Assembly: GCF_022748595.1 (NCBI RefSeq)
Contig: NZ_JALDSX010000019.1
Span: forward strand, 1-59,422
Direction of reading: 5' to 3'
Source of the DNA: Brevibacterium sp. ZH18
Lineage (GTDB): Bacteria; Actinomycetota; Actinomycetes; Actinomycetales; Brevibacteriaceae
Length of the DNA stretch: 59,422 nt
Numbering within the stretch: position 1 is the first letter of the stretch; each line of letters starts with the position of its first letter. Positions 29,017 through 37,030 of this stretch are shown here, in pieces. The notes under the pieces are model-generated. The model saw only the letters and a program-made list of their open reading frames with translations, made no database searches and was not told the DNA's origin. The translations under genes and the position numbers were made by a program.

Positions 29017-30120
29017 TCAGGTGAACGCCGGATGGGTGCTCGCGGCCGCCTCGGCGAGGTCGAAGTCGATGCTCTGCCCTGCGAAGGGCTCGACGATCAG
29101 TCGGGGGCCGGTCTTGCGCGGGGAGCGCTTCCACGTTCCACGGGCGCGGGTGCCATCGATGACCGTGTTCTTGAACATGCCGTTGCCGCCGGGAACGACC
29201 GCTTTCTCGTGAGCAGGGTCAAGGGTGGGGCTGCGATCCTTGTAGCCGAGGATGATCTCGTCGAACCCTGGGAGCAGGAGGATCTCCTGTGCGCTCGACT
29301 CCCATTCGGCAAGGCGATCTTCGAGGTCGGGGGCCTGAAAGAACTCTCGATCATCGATGGTCACGCCGGCGACATCGCCAGCGTCGACGAGGCTCAGAAT
29401 CGCCTTTCGGATCCCAGTTTTGGGCAGCGCAGTCCACCGTGCGGCGTCATCGATGGTGACCGGCCCGTGGCTGATCACGAACCGGAGCATCCATTCGCGC
29501 AGGCCGGCCTCGGTGTCGTGGTGGACCGGCTCCTTGACCCAGTCGGCGGTGAGAACGTAGCGCATGTCGTCCTTGTCTTCGATCATCGGTGCCTGGACGA
29601 TGATGCCGTGGAGGGCAAGCGTCGTGATGAGGTAGCGTTCGTGGCCGTACTCGTCGCCGGCGTCCAAAGGGGCGAAGGCGTCGAGAAGCTCTTGTCTGGT
29701 CAGCGCGCCTCGCGACCGGATCGCGTCCTCTGCCAGCTGCGCAGCGGAGTCGACGATGGCGTCGGTGATGCCGAAGAATTCGCGTCGCTTGGCCACCGCC
29801 TTCAAGGTGCGCTGTCCGGTGAGTCCGAGGATCCAGCCGAGGTCCTTGGCTGTCGTCAGGTGGATGGTCCCCCGCTGGGTCCAGGTCCGCACGATCTCTC
29901 CGGAGTCGATCGCAGATCGGACAGCATCGAGGTCAGCCTCGGGTTGGTCGTGGCGCAGGCGCAGAGCGATCGAGACCAGGGCACCACCGAGTGCTTGTGC
30001 CTGTACGCAGCCCAGATGCTCCACGACTCGGGCGGCCGGAGACAGCGACGACGGTTCGGGCGCAGGCCCGACGAGCCCTTGGGCAATCAGGCGAGCTGCG
30101 GAGATCTGTCGCGAGTCCAT
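29017..30120 (-). CDS. AlkZ-like winged-helix DNA-binding protein
   Basis: A 367-residue member of the HTH_42 (PF06224) family, which includes AlkZ/YcaQ DNA glycosylases. The QxQ motif essential in AlkZ is present as Q40-A-Q42 (GCVQAQALGG), followed by WTQRGTIHL and two further winged-helix domains. AlkZ-type enzymes unhook interstrand crosslinks or protect producers against alkylating antibiotics; family members in non-producers act in general repair. A TATCGT hexamer lies 6 nt before the ATG, so the message is probably leaderless. Confidence 0.85.
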   Translation of the reverse strand: MDSRQISAARLIAQGLVGPAPEPSSLSPAARVVEHLGCVQAQALGGALVSIALRLRHDQPEADLDAVRSAIDSGEIVRTWTQRGTIHLTTAKDLGWILGLTGQRTLKAVAKRREFFGITDAIVDSAAQLAEDAIRSRGALTRQELLDAFAPLDAGDEYGHERYLITTLALHGIIVQAPMIEDKDDMRYVLTADWVKEPVHHDTEAGLREWMLRFVISHGPVTIDDAARWTALPKTGIRKAILSLVDAGDVAGVTIDDREFFQAPDLEDRLAEWESSAQEILLLPGFDEIILGYKDRSPTLDPAHEKAVVPGGNGMFKNTVIDGTRARGTWKRSPRKTGPRLIVEPFAGQSIDFDLAEAAASTHPAFT

Positions 30121-30126
30121 GATGCA

Positions 30127-30132
30127 ACGATA
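30127..30132 (-). promoter_or_regulatory. Leaderless -10 of the AlkZ-like gene
   Basis: TATCGT on the minus strand, 6 nt before the ATG at 30120, with no Shine-Dalgarno. Confidence 0.5.
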
Positions 30133-30156
30133 GTGCAGGGCACTGACACGACGTCC

Positions 30157-31461
30157 TCAGCCGAGGATGTCGATGAGCCCCGGCACTCGCACTCGTGGCA
30201 GGGCACCGGTCCGGGTGAACCGTCCCCAGATGTTGCGCAGCTCGGGGCCGGCGATCGCGGTCTTGTCGCCGTAGTCGAGGAAGCTGTCGTGCCAGACGCT
30301 GCCGGGAAACAGCAGAGGCAGGTCACCGGAGTGTGCGGCGTCGAAGAAGCTGCCGTCTCCACGGGAGACGATGAGGAGTCGAGTTCCCTGTCCTCCTGCC
30401 ATGCGGTGACGGTCGTAGAACTCCTTGGCGGCACGGGTATAGACCGTCGAGGTGATTCCGGAGATCAATGATTCGAGCATCGGCGAGGTCAGGTGCCGGT
30501 CGTGGAGCCGTCTGAAGGCAGGGACGAAGCCGGCGAAGAAGGCGATCTCGCGTTCGGTGCGGGTCATGAGGACGTCGTATTTCCGTGCGGCCTCTCGCCA
30601 CGCTCCATCCGCGTCGGACTTCCCCGGCAGCGGGTAGGCGCCATAGTGGATGCCGAAGCACATGCCTGCGTGGAGCCCACCGACGAGTGCCGCCTTGTGG
30701 ACTTCCTCTTGAGCTTCGAGGATGTCGTCGATGGATGCGTCGGGGTCGATCTTCCGGGCGACCTTCGCCATGGCCCAGTTCATCGCTTCGGTGCCACCGG
30801 CCAACCCCAAGGGTGGTGATGCCAGGATCACGCGGTGAAAGAGGCCATCGGTCGCCTCGGCGATCATGAGGTGGGCGCACGCATCGGCACCGGCACTCTG
30901 GCCGGCGATCGTGACGTTGTCGGGGTCTCCCCCGAACGATGCGATGTTGCGTTGGACCCATCGCAACGCGGAGATCTGATCGAGGAGCCCGAGGTTCGAA
31001 TGTTCGGGTTTGCCTGTCCCCAGGTAGCCCAGCACGCCGAGGCGGTACGTGACGTTGACGACGATGATGCCCTGTTCCTCAACGAGGGTGTGCGGATTGT
31101 AGATCTCGGCGTCGCCGGCACCGGCGACGTAGGCACCGCCGTGGATCCAGACGAGGACCGGAAGCTCGCCGTCAGCCTTGGTGGAGTCACGCGGCATCGT
31201 CACGCTCACGCGCAGGCAGTCTTCGCTGGTGGGAAGTCCACCGAGCTGATCGAAGGTCATGCCGGCGTTCGGGTCACGTCGAATCTGCGGACTCGCAGGA
31301 CCCGCCTCGGCGGCGTCGATGAAGTCGACCGCTTGTTCGTCGACGGGTAGTGCGAAGCGCTCTGCCCGGGCGTAGCGGATGCCCCGTGCACGGATCACTT
31401 GGCCGTTCTCGTAGGCCCTGATCCGTCCGCACGGGGCGTCGATGTCCCGCCAGGCGTTCAT
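30157..31461 (-). CDS. Type B carboxylesterase/lipase
   Basis: Cytosolic esterase of 434 residues (shorter than the usual 500). The oxyanion HGGAYVAG, the nucleophile elbow GQSAGADAC and the late catalytic-His region AAHSGDLPLLF are present, plus EDCLRVSV near 110. It hydrolyses carboxylic esters; substrate unknown. No signal peptide. It begins 10 nt after the phosphoribosyltransferase gene, so cotranscription is likely, though without functional logic. Confidence 0.9.
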   Translation of the reverse strand: MNAWRDIDAPCGRIRAYENGQVIRARGIRYARAERFALPVDEQAVDFIDAAEAGPASPQIRRDPNAGMTFDQLGGLPTSEDCLRVSVTMPRDSTKADGELPVLVWIHGGAYVAGAGDAEIYNPHTLVEEQGIIVVNVTYRLGVLGYLGTGKPEHSNLGLLDQISALRWVQRNIASFGGDPDNVTIAGQSAGADACAHLMIAEATDGLFHRVILASPPLGLAGGTEAMNWAMAKVARKIDPDASIDDILEAQEEVHKAALVGGLHAGMCFGIHYGAYPLPGKSDADGAWREAARKYDVLMTRTEREIAFFAGFVPAFRRLHDRHLTSPMLESLISGITSTVYTRAAKEFYDRHRMAGGQGTRLLIVSRGDGSFFDAAHSGDLPLLFPGSVWHDSFLDYGDKTAIAGPELRNIWGRFTRTGALPRVRVPGLIDILG

Positions 31462-31471
31462 GCGATGGGGT

Positions 31472-31981
31472 TTATTTGCTGGGTTCGACCGGGGGTTCGG
31501 CCGACCAGGGGAAGACGATCCACTGATCGGTGCGCTTCCACACGAAGTCCGGATCGATGATCGATGCGGACTTCGCGTAGATTACGGCGGACCGAGCTTC
31601 GGCACCGTGCTCGCGCAGCAGTTCGAGGACGAGGGCCAGCGTCCGTCCGGAGTCAGCGACGTCGTCGACGACGAGAAGTTTCTTGCCCTTGATCGCATCG
31701 ATGTCGAGCATCGGCGCCAGCAGGATCGGGTCGGGCAGGGTCTCGTGGACGTCGGTGTAGAACTCGACGTTGATGGCGTCGGAGAGCTTGAGGCCGAGTG
31801 CGTAGGCAAGGGCTCCGGCAGGGAGCAGGCCGCCGCGGGCGATGGCGATGACGATCTCCGGGTCGTAGTCGGAGTCCGCGATGGTCTGTGCCATGTCCCG
31901 AGCCGACTGGCCGAACGTGTCCCAGGTGAGAATCTCTTTGTCGCTGAGATCGGTCGAATCGGCGTGGTATGCCTGGCCCAT
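31472..31981 (-). CDS. Phosphoribosyltransferase
   Basis: Type I PRTase of 169 residues with the PRPP loop LLVVDDVADSGRT and the N-terminal IAIARGGLLPAGALAYALG, similar to xanthine-guanine/hypoxanthine phosphoribosyltransferases. It probably salvages a purine base; the specificity hood is not diagnostic. The ATG at 31981 has AAAGGAGT upstream, which rules out the longer frame. Followed by the carboxylesterase gene. Confidence 0.9.
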   Translation of the reverse strand: MGQAYHADSTDLSDKEILTWDTFGQSARDMAQTIADSDYDPEIVIAIARGGLLPAGALAYALGLKLSDAINVEFYTDVHETLPDPILLAPMLDIDAIKGKKLLVVDDVADSGRTLALVLELLREHGAEARSAVIYAKSASIIDPDFVWKRTDQWIVFPWSAEPPVEPSK

Positions 31982-32041
31982 TGAAGACTCCTTTAGATTG
32001 CCCGGTAGTGGCCCGAGCTTCAAGGATACGCGGTCGTCTCG

Positions 32042-32488
32042 TCAGCGCAGAAACGCTTCGAGGACTTGCGTCTCCTGTGCCACCGTCCCTGTGCGCTCGG
32101 GAAGGGACGGGTTCACCCAATACTGCCCGGTGTGGGAGTTGCGGTCGAGGTAGCGGTAGTCGATCAGTTCGCGTCGCAGGCGGGCGAAGTCGGGGTGGAA
32201 GCCTTCGAGAATCACGTTGACTTCCTTTTCGCTGTAGGTCTTCTCGGCGTCGAAGGAGGGAAGGATCTCAAGGAGGATGACGACTACGGCTTTGCGCTTG
32301 GTGGGGATCGCAGTCAGGGTTCCGTGCGGCATGAAGGCGCGGAGGGTTTTGGCTCTGAAGGCCTGTGTCTTCTGGTCGGGCCGTTGATCGCGGTTGGCCA
32401 TCAGCGCGGATCGCGCGGAGGTGAAGTTCTCTCCGGTTGCGTCCATGCGTGCACGGACGAGGTTCTTGAAGTTTTTGTTCTTGGTCAT
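32042..32488 (-). CDS. DUF2087 domain protein
   Basis: A 148-residue protein. The N-terminal third is a basic helical segment (KNLVRARMDATGENFTSAR) and the rest is a DUF2087 domain (KRKAVVVILLEILPSFDAEKTYSEKEVNVIL, then HPDFARLRRELIDYRYLDRN). DUF2087 is often attached to transcription regulators and looks like a winged-helix. An AGGAACG site precedes the ATG. Single gene; function unknown. Confidence 0.85.
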   Translation of the reverse strand: MTKNKNFKNLVRARMDATGENFTSARSALMANRDQRPDQKTQAFRAKTLRAFMPHGTLTAIPTKRKAVVVILLEILPSFDAEKTYSEKEVNVILEGFHPDFARLRRELIDYRYLDRNSHTGQYWVNPSLPERTGTVAQETQVLEAFLR

Positions 32489-32678
32489 GGTGTTCGTTCC
32501 TGTTCGACCAAGTCTCCCCCAGCGCGAAACCTGGTCAGGAGTTCACCGCGCCAGGTCCGTCCGAGGATTCTCTCCCCTTCGCCGTGTGGTCAGTGAGCTG
32601 GGATCACGACCGAGGCTGGGCGTTGGACGCGCCGAGGCTACCAGTATAGGCAGATTTCGCGCGGTTGTGGCGCGTCAG

Positions 32679-33062
32679 TCAGCTGTCGAGGGCTTCGAGG
32701 TACATCCATCGGCCGGCTCGGCGAACGAACGAAGAGTTCTCTTCGAGAATCTGGTCGCCGAGGTGGTCCCTGAATTTCGCTGTGAAATGCACAGTTCCGG
32801 TCTCGTCCGATTCGGTGCCGCCGGTTGTGTCGAGGATCTGGAGGCTGAGCCATTCAGTGTCGTGGTCGAGGCCGATGTCGGCAGGTCTGGTCTTGGCGTG
32901 CCAGGTGCGGAAGAGGTGGTTCTCGTCGCCGCGGACGAAGGCGGTGTAGCGGGAGCGCATGAGGGCCTCGGCGGTGGTGGGCCAGATTTCGCCGTCGAGA
33001 GCGGGACGGCAGCAGCGGTCGTAGTCGGTGCCAGCGGGCATACCGGAGCAGGGGCAGATCAT
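32679..33062 (-). CDS. YchJ/SEC-C family protein
   Basis: A 127-residue UPF0225/YchJ-type protein with the SEC-C-like zinc motif CPCSG...CC at the N-terminus (C3, C5, C17, C18) and the family's WPTTAEALMRSRYTAFVRGD segment. Probably binds zinc; role unknown. TATCAT lies 6 nt before the ATG, so the mRNA is probably leaderless. Divergent from the HhH-GPD gene with 48 bp between starts. The roughly 190 bp downstream to DUF2087 hold no gene. Confidence 0.88.
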   Translation of the reverse strand: MICPCSGMPAGTDYDRCCRPALDGEIWPTTAEALMRSRYTAFVRGDENHLFRTWHAKTRPADIGLDHDTEWLSLQILDTTGGTESDETGTVHFTAKFRDHLGDQILEENSSFVRRAGRWMYLEALDS

Positions 33063-33068
33063 GTGGCG

Positions 33069-33074
33069 ATGATA
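33069..33074 (-). promoter_or_regulatory. Leaderless -10 of the YchJ-like gene
   Basis: TATCAT on the minus strand, 6 nt before the ATG at 33062. Confidence 0.55.
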
Positions 33075-33110
33075 TCTCGCGGGGTGCTGGGCGGGTGATT
33101 ACGTGCCAGT

Positions 33111-33698
33111 ATGGGAATTATGAGTTCTGTCTTCTTGTCTGGTGATCCGAAATCCGACGCCCTCCTCGCCGATGACCCGTTCGCTCTGCTTATGGGAATG
33201 CTTCTCGATCAGCAGGTCCCGATGGAGGTGGCGTTTGCGGGTCCGGCGAAGCTCGCCGAGCGTTTGGGCAAGCTCGACGTTGTCGAGATCGCTGAGATGA
33301 ACCCGGATGACTTCCTTGAGAAGTTCTCCATCAAGCCAGCTGTTCATCGTTTCCCGAAGTCGATGGCGACTCGGGTGCAGAAGCTGGCGGCAGAGATTGT
33401 TGACGAATATGACGGTGATACTGCCGCAATTTGGACCTCGGGAAATCCGTCTGGCCCAGAGGTGCTCAAGCGCTTGAAGAAGCTTCCAGGATTCGGAGAG
33501 CAGAAGGCAAAGATCTTCTTGGCGCTGCTGGGCAAGCAGTTCGATCTTGAGGCTGATGGATGGCGCGAATCCGCTGGTGACTACGGCGCAGACGGCAGTC
33601 GTCGGTCGATCGCGGATGTGGTCGATGCGGACACCCTCTTGGAGGTCCGGGCCTTCAAGAAGCAGCAGAAGGCGGCTGCGAAGGCAGCTAAAAAATAG
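33111..33698 (+). CDS. HhH-GPD-type base excision repair protein
   Basis: Predicted DNA-binding protein of 195 residues of the small uncharacterised HhH-GPD family (TIGR03252-like). It begins with a FALLMGMLLDQQVPMEVAFAGP segment and has the helix-hairpin-helix KLPGFGEQKAKIFLALLGK near 122-140; the C-terminus is a Lys/Ala tail. No Fe-S cysteines. An ATG at 33120 is an equally good start. The catalytic Asp is not obvious to me, so glycosylase activity is unproven. Confidence 0.85.
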   Translation: MGIMSSVFLSGDPKSDALLADDPFALLMGMLLDQQVPMEVAFAGPAKLAERLGKLDVVEIAEMNPDDFLEKFSIKPAVHRFPKSMATRVQKLAAEIVDEYDGDTAAIWTSGNPSGPEVLKRLKKLPGFGEQKAKIFLALLGKQFDLEADGWRESAGDYGADGSRRSIADVVDADTLLEVRAFKKQQKAAAKAAKK

Positions 33699-33719
33699 CC
33701 GCAGTCACTCGCGGACGGG

Positions 33720-33728
33720 TTATCCACA
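33720..33728 (+). promoter_or_regulatory. Single DnaA-box-like site
   Basis: TTATCCACA, a perfect match to the DnaA-box consensus, in the 134-bp gap between the HhH-GPD gene and the lipoprotein gene. It is alone, so not an origin. Confidence 0.35.
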
Positions 33729-33783
33729 GATTCAACTTCGCCTGTTCTCAAAGTAGTAGTTCTCGCATAGTGTAGAGGTTCCG

Positions 33784-33806
33784 GGCGCCAGACGAGCGTT
33801 GGCGCC
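33784..33806 (+). promoter_or_regulatory. 5'-leader hairpin of the lipoprotein gene
   Basis: GGCGCCA (33784-33790) pairs with TGGCGCC (33800-33806) around a 9-nt loop, extended by flanking CCG/CGG with one bulge. It lies between a TAGTGT hexamer and the ATG at 33833, so it would sit in the 5' untranslated leader. Role unknown. Confidence 0.35.
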
Positions 33807-33832
33807 GGACTTTTGGACCACAGAGGCGTGGA

Positions 33833-34477
33833 ATGAAGACTGGAACCGGAAGACCTTGCAGGCACCCTGTTGTTTTAGCTGCCATATTTGCTGGGACGCT
33901 AGTATTTCCGCTTCTGCTGTCTGGATGCGATGATCATTCCCCTGTCGCTGCCCCGACTTCGACGCTTCCTGCCAAGGACTCTTCTACAGACCCGTCTGGC
34001 GACCAGTCAACGCCCTCGGTGCCTGAATACAAGACTGATTTGGACCTCAGCGCTGAGGACAAGAAAGCAGTCGAGGGGGCGTTGACAGCGTTCGACGGGT
34101 ATATCGCGACGATTAATAGAGTCCTTTCGTCCGGGGGTAAGGACGTCGAAGGCGTTACCGCCTACGCCAGCGAGAGCTCTCTTGAATCGCTCAAAAAGAG
34201 TGCGGAAGATTTAGAAGAGAGCGGTCAGTATATGGCTGGCACATATGACTACTACCAAGTCCGAGTCCAAGCGATCAATTTGAATTCCGACAACACAGTT
34301 GGGGACTCAGTCATAGTCATATATTGCACTCACGATTCAGACCGAGCAGTAGTTGAACTCGGCGCTCCGCTTCCATCTCAAACACCGCGAAGTTTGACGA
34401 TGAAACACACCGCAACCAAGCAAGGTGACGACTGGAAGATATCGAATCAGGAGCTGTGGAGTAAAGAGTGCGAATAG
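33833..34477 (+). CDS. Putative lipoprotein, DUF6318-like
   Basis: A 214-residue protein with an N-terminal signal and lipobox LLSGC (C32), a Ser/Thr/Pro-rich tether (about 33-65), and a globular domain (ALTAFDGYIATINRVLSSGG... GTYDYYQVRVQAINL) resembling the small actinobacterial lipoproteins annotated DUF6318. Codon use is clearly more A/T-rich than the neighbours, suggesting recent acquisition. The next gene begins inside its last codons (10-nt overlap), so the two exported proteins are made together. Confidence 0.75.
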   Translation: MKTGTGRPCRHPVVLAAIFAGTLVFPLLLSGCDDHSPVAAPTSTLPAKDSSTDPSGDQSTPSVPEYKTDLDLSAEDKKAVEGALTAFDGYIATINRVLSSGGKDVEGVTAYASESSLESLKKSAEDLEESGQYMAGTYDYYQVRVQAINLNSDNTVGDSVIVIYCTHDSDRAVVELGAPLPSQTPRSLTMKHTATKQGDDWKISNQELWSKECE

Positions 34478-35349
34478 CTAAGGGCCTTTTCGCTATCGCC
34501 TTGGCCGTTATATCTGGTCTGATTTTCGGGCCGATGCCGGTCCTTGCGACAAATAGTCCTGGCTGCGACTCGCTGCAAGAACGTAATTGCAGTGTGGTAA
34601 AACCACCAGCCCCACCCCGCCCGCCTGCGCCTGCGCCGGGAGGCGGCAGTGGCGGTTCTGATGGCGGCGGTGGTGGTGGTGGCTCAGGCGGCGGTGGCAC
34701 AGGCGGTTCTGGGGGCGGCTCCGGCGGCGGATCCGGCGGAGGCTCCGGTGGTGGCGGCCAGCCTGATTGTGTATTGGAAGAAGTCGGCCACATCTGTGCC
34801 GACCTACCCGGGCCTGGCCCCGGTGGTGGTGGCGGAGGAGGCGGTGGCGGTGCACCCGCACGCCCTCAACCGCCTACCCACATTCCCGAATCCCAATTCC
34901 AGACCTTCGACATACCGGCACCAACCATTCATGCCTGGCCCAAAGACTGGGCAGTCATCGGCAAACCTGCAGCCTTTTGGACCGACGCAGAAGTTAGCTA
35001 CATCGACATGACCCTCCTGACCTACGCCGTCACCGTGAAAGTCACGCCTGAGAAATTCAATTGGGACTTCGGCGACAACACCGGCGGGACCACTGAGAAG
35101 CCGGGCTCCAAACCACGCCCCGGCGACACACCCCAGGTCGGCCACGACTACCAGAAGACCGGGGCCAAAACAGTTGGCATGACCGCAACCTTCAGCGGGC
35201 AATTCTCCGTAGATGGTGGACCCTGGCTGCCGATTGATGGATTCGCACACGTTGCGAGCAACGAAATCTCGATCGACGTCTACCGATTCCATCGATATCT
35301 CGTCGACGAGGACTGCTATATGAACCCGAACGGTCCGGACTGCAACTGA
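34468..35349 (+). CDS. Exported Gly-rich protein with PKD-like domain
   Basis: A 293-residue secreted protein: signal peptide (1 to about 27, PVLA/T), a Pro-rich stretch, a Gly/Ser tract (58-97), a second Gly run (119-128), then a domain with the PKD-like signature WDFGDN (about 209) and HDYQKTGAKTVGMT. Six cysteines (33, 41, 101, 110 and two near the end) could form disulfides. It starts with a GTG overlapping the lipoprotein gene by 10 nt, with no TM anchor or LPXTG. Function unknown; translational coupling suggests partnership with the lipoprotein at the cell surface. Confidence 0.78.
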   Translation: MRIAKGLFAIALAVISGLIFGPMPVLATNSPGCDSLQERNCSVVKPPAPPRPPAPAPGGGSGGSDGGGGGGGSGGGGTGGSGGGSGGGSGGGSGGGGQPDCVLEEVGHICADLPGPGPGGGGGGGGGGAPARPQPPTHIPESQFQTFDIPAPTIHAWPKDWAVIGKPAAFWTDAEVSYIDMTLLTYAVTVKVTPEKFNWDFGDNTGGTTEKPGSKPRPGDTPQVGHDYQKTGAKTVGMTATFSGQFSVDGGPWLPIDGFAHVASNEISIDVYRFHRYLVDEDCYMNPNGPDCN

Positions 35350-35352
35350 GCC

Positions 35353-36357
35353 TCAGCTTGTGTCCTGGCCAGAATCCCCATCGACATTCTCGTCATCGTC
35401 AGCGCTCAGCGGATACAGCTTTCGCATCATCTCCGCGACCTCCTCATCCGAGGCCGTCGCCATTCGACGCGGCGGACCGAAGCTCGCCAGCTTCTCTTCC
35501 ATCGACACCACATCACGGTCGGGCGGCCACTCCTTTGCCGTCCCGATCAGCGGATCATCATCGGGATCAGGACCTGGCGCGCAAGGACCGTAATCGTTGG
35601 GCACTCCGAAATCGAAGTTCGAGTATCGAGATATGGGCTCAGATACCTTCTTGCTGAAGATCTTCTTCCAATCCGGCGGGTTCGGACCCCATCGCCGGTG
35701 ACGCATCCGTTTTAGAAGCGGTGGGGTGACATCCGTATAGGTCTTTCCACTGGGAGTCGTCACCGTCAACCCATGAGCACTGACCTCGTGCTTCCACCCG
35801 GGATGCTCCTTTGCGAAGTTGCAGGACGCACACAGCCCCGAACCGTTCTCCCACGTCGTCGCTCCCCCATCGGCATGCGCATTGACATGATCCACATGCT
35901 TGATCGGCGCATCACACCATGGAGTCCGACAGACATCGTCACGAAACACCACCATGCGACGCAGATTCCCGGTGAACTTCCGCCCTCGCGTCTCCGTCGC
36001 CACGAGCTGCCCGTTCTTCGCAGCAGTGAACATGCGCCGGATGAACACATCCGCATTGTTGGCCGCCACGAAATTGCGGGTCGTCTTCGACGGCATGGGC
36101 CCCATACCCGGAATCCACGCCGGAACCTTTCCGTCCGAGAACAGAGAGTTGGCATCAATGAGCACGTGCAGCTGCGTCGGCACCGCCTCGGCAGACTTCT
36201 GTCCCGTCAGTCGCACGACCAACGTATCCGCCATGATCTGATTCGGGCTGCGGCTCTCCGACTGACCGCCGGCGACAGTCGCCTCAACACAGGCTTTGAG
36301 CCCTTCGAACGCAGCGACAGCCTGTTGGATCGGGACCTTCGCAGTCAGACGCCCCAT
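35353..36357 (-). CDS. C-terminal HNH fragment of the DUF222 gene
   Basis: Open frame of 334 residues containing the end of DUF222 and the whole HNH motif (CRTPWCDAPIKHVDHVNAHADGG region, CASC zinc pair). It would need its own start at the ATG at 36357, for which no ribosome-binding site is visible, so independent expression is doubtful. Ends 3 nt from the stop of the convergent exported-protein gene. Confidence 0.5.
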   Translation of the reverse strand: MGRLTAKVPIQQAVAAFEGLKACVEATVAGGQSESRSPNQIMADTLVVRLTGQKSAEAVPTQLHVLIDANSLFSDGKVPAWIPGMGPMPSKTTRNFVAANNADVFIRRMFTAAKNGQLVATETRGRKFTGNLRRMVVFRDDVCRTPWCDAPIKHVDHVNAHADGGATTWENGSGLCASCNFAKEHPGWKHEVSAHGLTVTTPSGKTYTDVTPPLLKRMRHRRWGPNPPDWKKIFSKKVSEPISRYSNFDFGVPNDYGPCAPGPDPDDDPLIGTAKEWPPDRDVVSMEEKLASFGPPRRMATASDEEVAEMMRKLYPLSADDDENVDGDSGQDTS

Positions 36358-36375
36358 GCCATCGCGCAGCGGGGT

Positions 36376-36963
36376 CTAAGTCACACGACGGCCGGCTGTC
36401 GCCTTCTTCACTCGCTCGTCAGCATCGTTGCCGCTGAGTTCGATGGCCAGTGCCCGTGCCTCCGAGCGCAGACTCCTCATCCCGGCAGAAGGCAGGCTCT
36501 CACTGATGCGAGTATCGACACGAGTTCTGTCACGATCAGGAAGGCCTTCGGTCTCATCGACGACGACGCGCGCCTTGTCCTCAGAGATCACGCCCCTCGA
36601 CAGGGCAGAGAACGTGTCCGGCAACGCCGTAGTCAGCGCCTTGGCGGTCCGCAGGAACGTTCTTCCCGACGCTGGCGACACCTTCTTCGCAAAACCGATC
36701 TCATCACCGACGCGAAGACCACGTTTGCGCACCGGAACACGGTTGCGCAGGTCACGGCTCATCCGCTTCGACGCAAAGTTCACAGCTTCTCGAGCCTGAG
36801 CAGCGGCAAGAGCGCCTTTGAGCTCTTCGAAAGCAGTGATCCGGTCGAGACTCTCAATCTCGCTGCCAGCTGGGGAGAAACTGCGTAGCATCACTGCGAG
36901 CCGATCGATCTCGGCTCCTAGATCCGAACCCTCCGTTGGGTTCGCAGCTGGCTGCGTGTCCAT
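36376..36963 (-). CDS. N-terminal DUF222 fragment
   Basis: 195-residue open frame holding the first part of DUF222 (SRGVISEDKARVVVDET), ending at the in-frame TAG. On its own it lacks the nuclease domain. Confidence 0.5.
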   Translation of the reverse strand: MDTQPAANPTEGSDLGAEIDRLAVMLRSFSPAGSEIESLDRITAFEELKGALAAAQAREAVNFASKRMSRDLRNRVPVRKRGLRVGDEIGFAKKVSPASGRTFLRTAKALTTALPDTFSALSRGVISEDKARVVVDETEGLPDRDRTRVDTRISESLPSAGMRSLRSEARALAIELSGNDADERVKKATAGRRVT

Positions 36964-36969
36964 GTAATC

Positions 36970-36975
36970 ACGGTA
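36970..36975 (-). promoter_or_regulatory. Leaderless -10 of the DUF222 gene
   Basis: TACCGT on the minus strand, 6 nt before the ATG at 36963. Confidence 0.45.
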
Positions 36976-37030
36976 CCTGCAGGCACTGACACGAGAATTC
37001 TCTCAGCGTCAATCAGACCAAACCTCGAGG

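Larger units (their letters stand above)
35353..36963 (-). pseudogene. DUF222/HNH endonuclease (13E12) split by amber codon
   Basis: Two consecutive open frames in the same reading frame (36963-36376 and 36357-35353) are separated only by a TAG at 36378-36376; six more sense codons (TPLRDG) lead straight into MGRLTAK. Joined, they form a typical REP13E12-family protein of about 535 residues: N-terminal DUF222 (about 1-330) and a C-terminal HNH nuclease (CRTPWCDAPIKHVDHVNAH, then CASCNFAKEH). No frameshift is involved, so one nonsense change accounts for the break. A TACCGT hexamer 6 nt before the ATG suggests a leaderless promoter. It could be a recent pseudogene, a read-through gene or a sequencing error. 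Confidence 0.8.

Noticed and set aside
28957..30471. 504-codon plus-strand open frame
   Set aside because: Lies antisense to the AlkZ-like and carboxylesterase genes; no recognisable motif.
33720..33728. Replication origin suggested by TTATCCACA
   Set aside because: A single box, no cluster, no dnaA/dnaN nearby.
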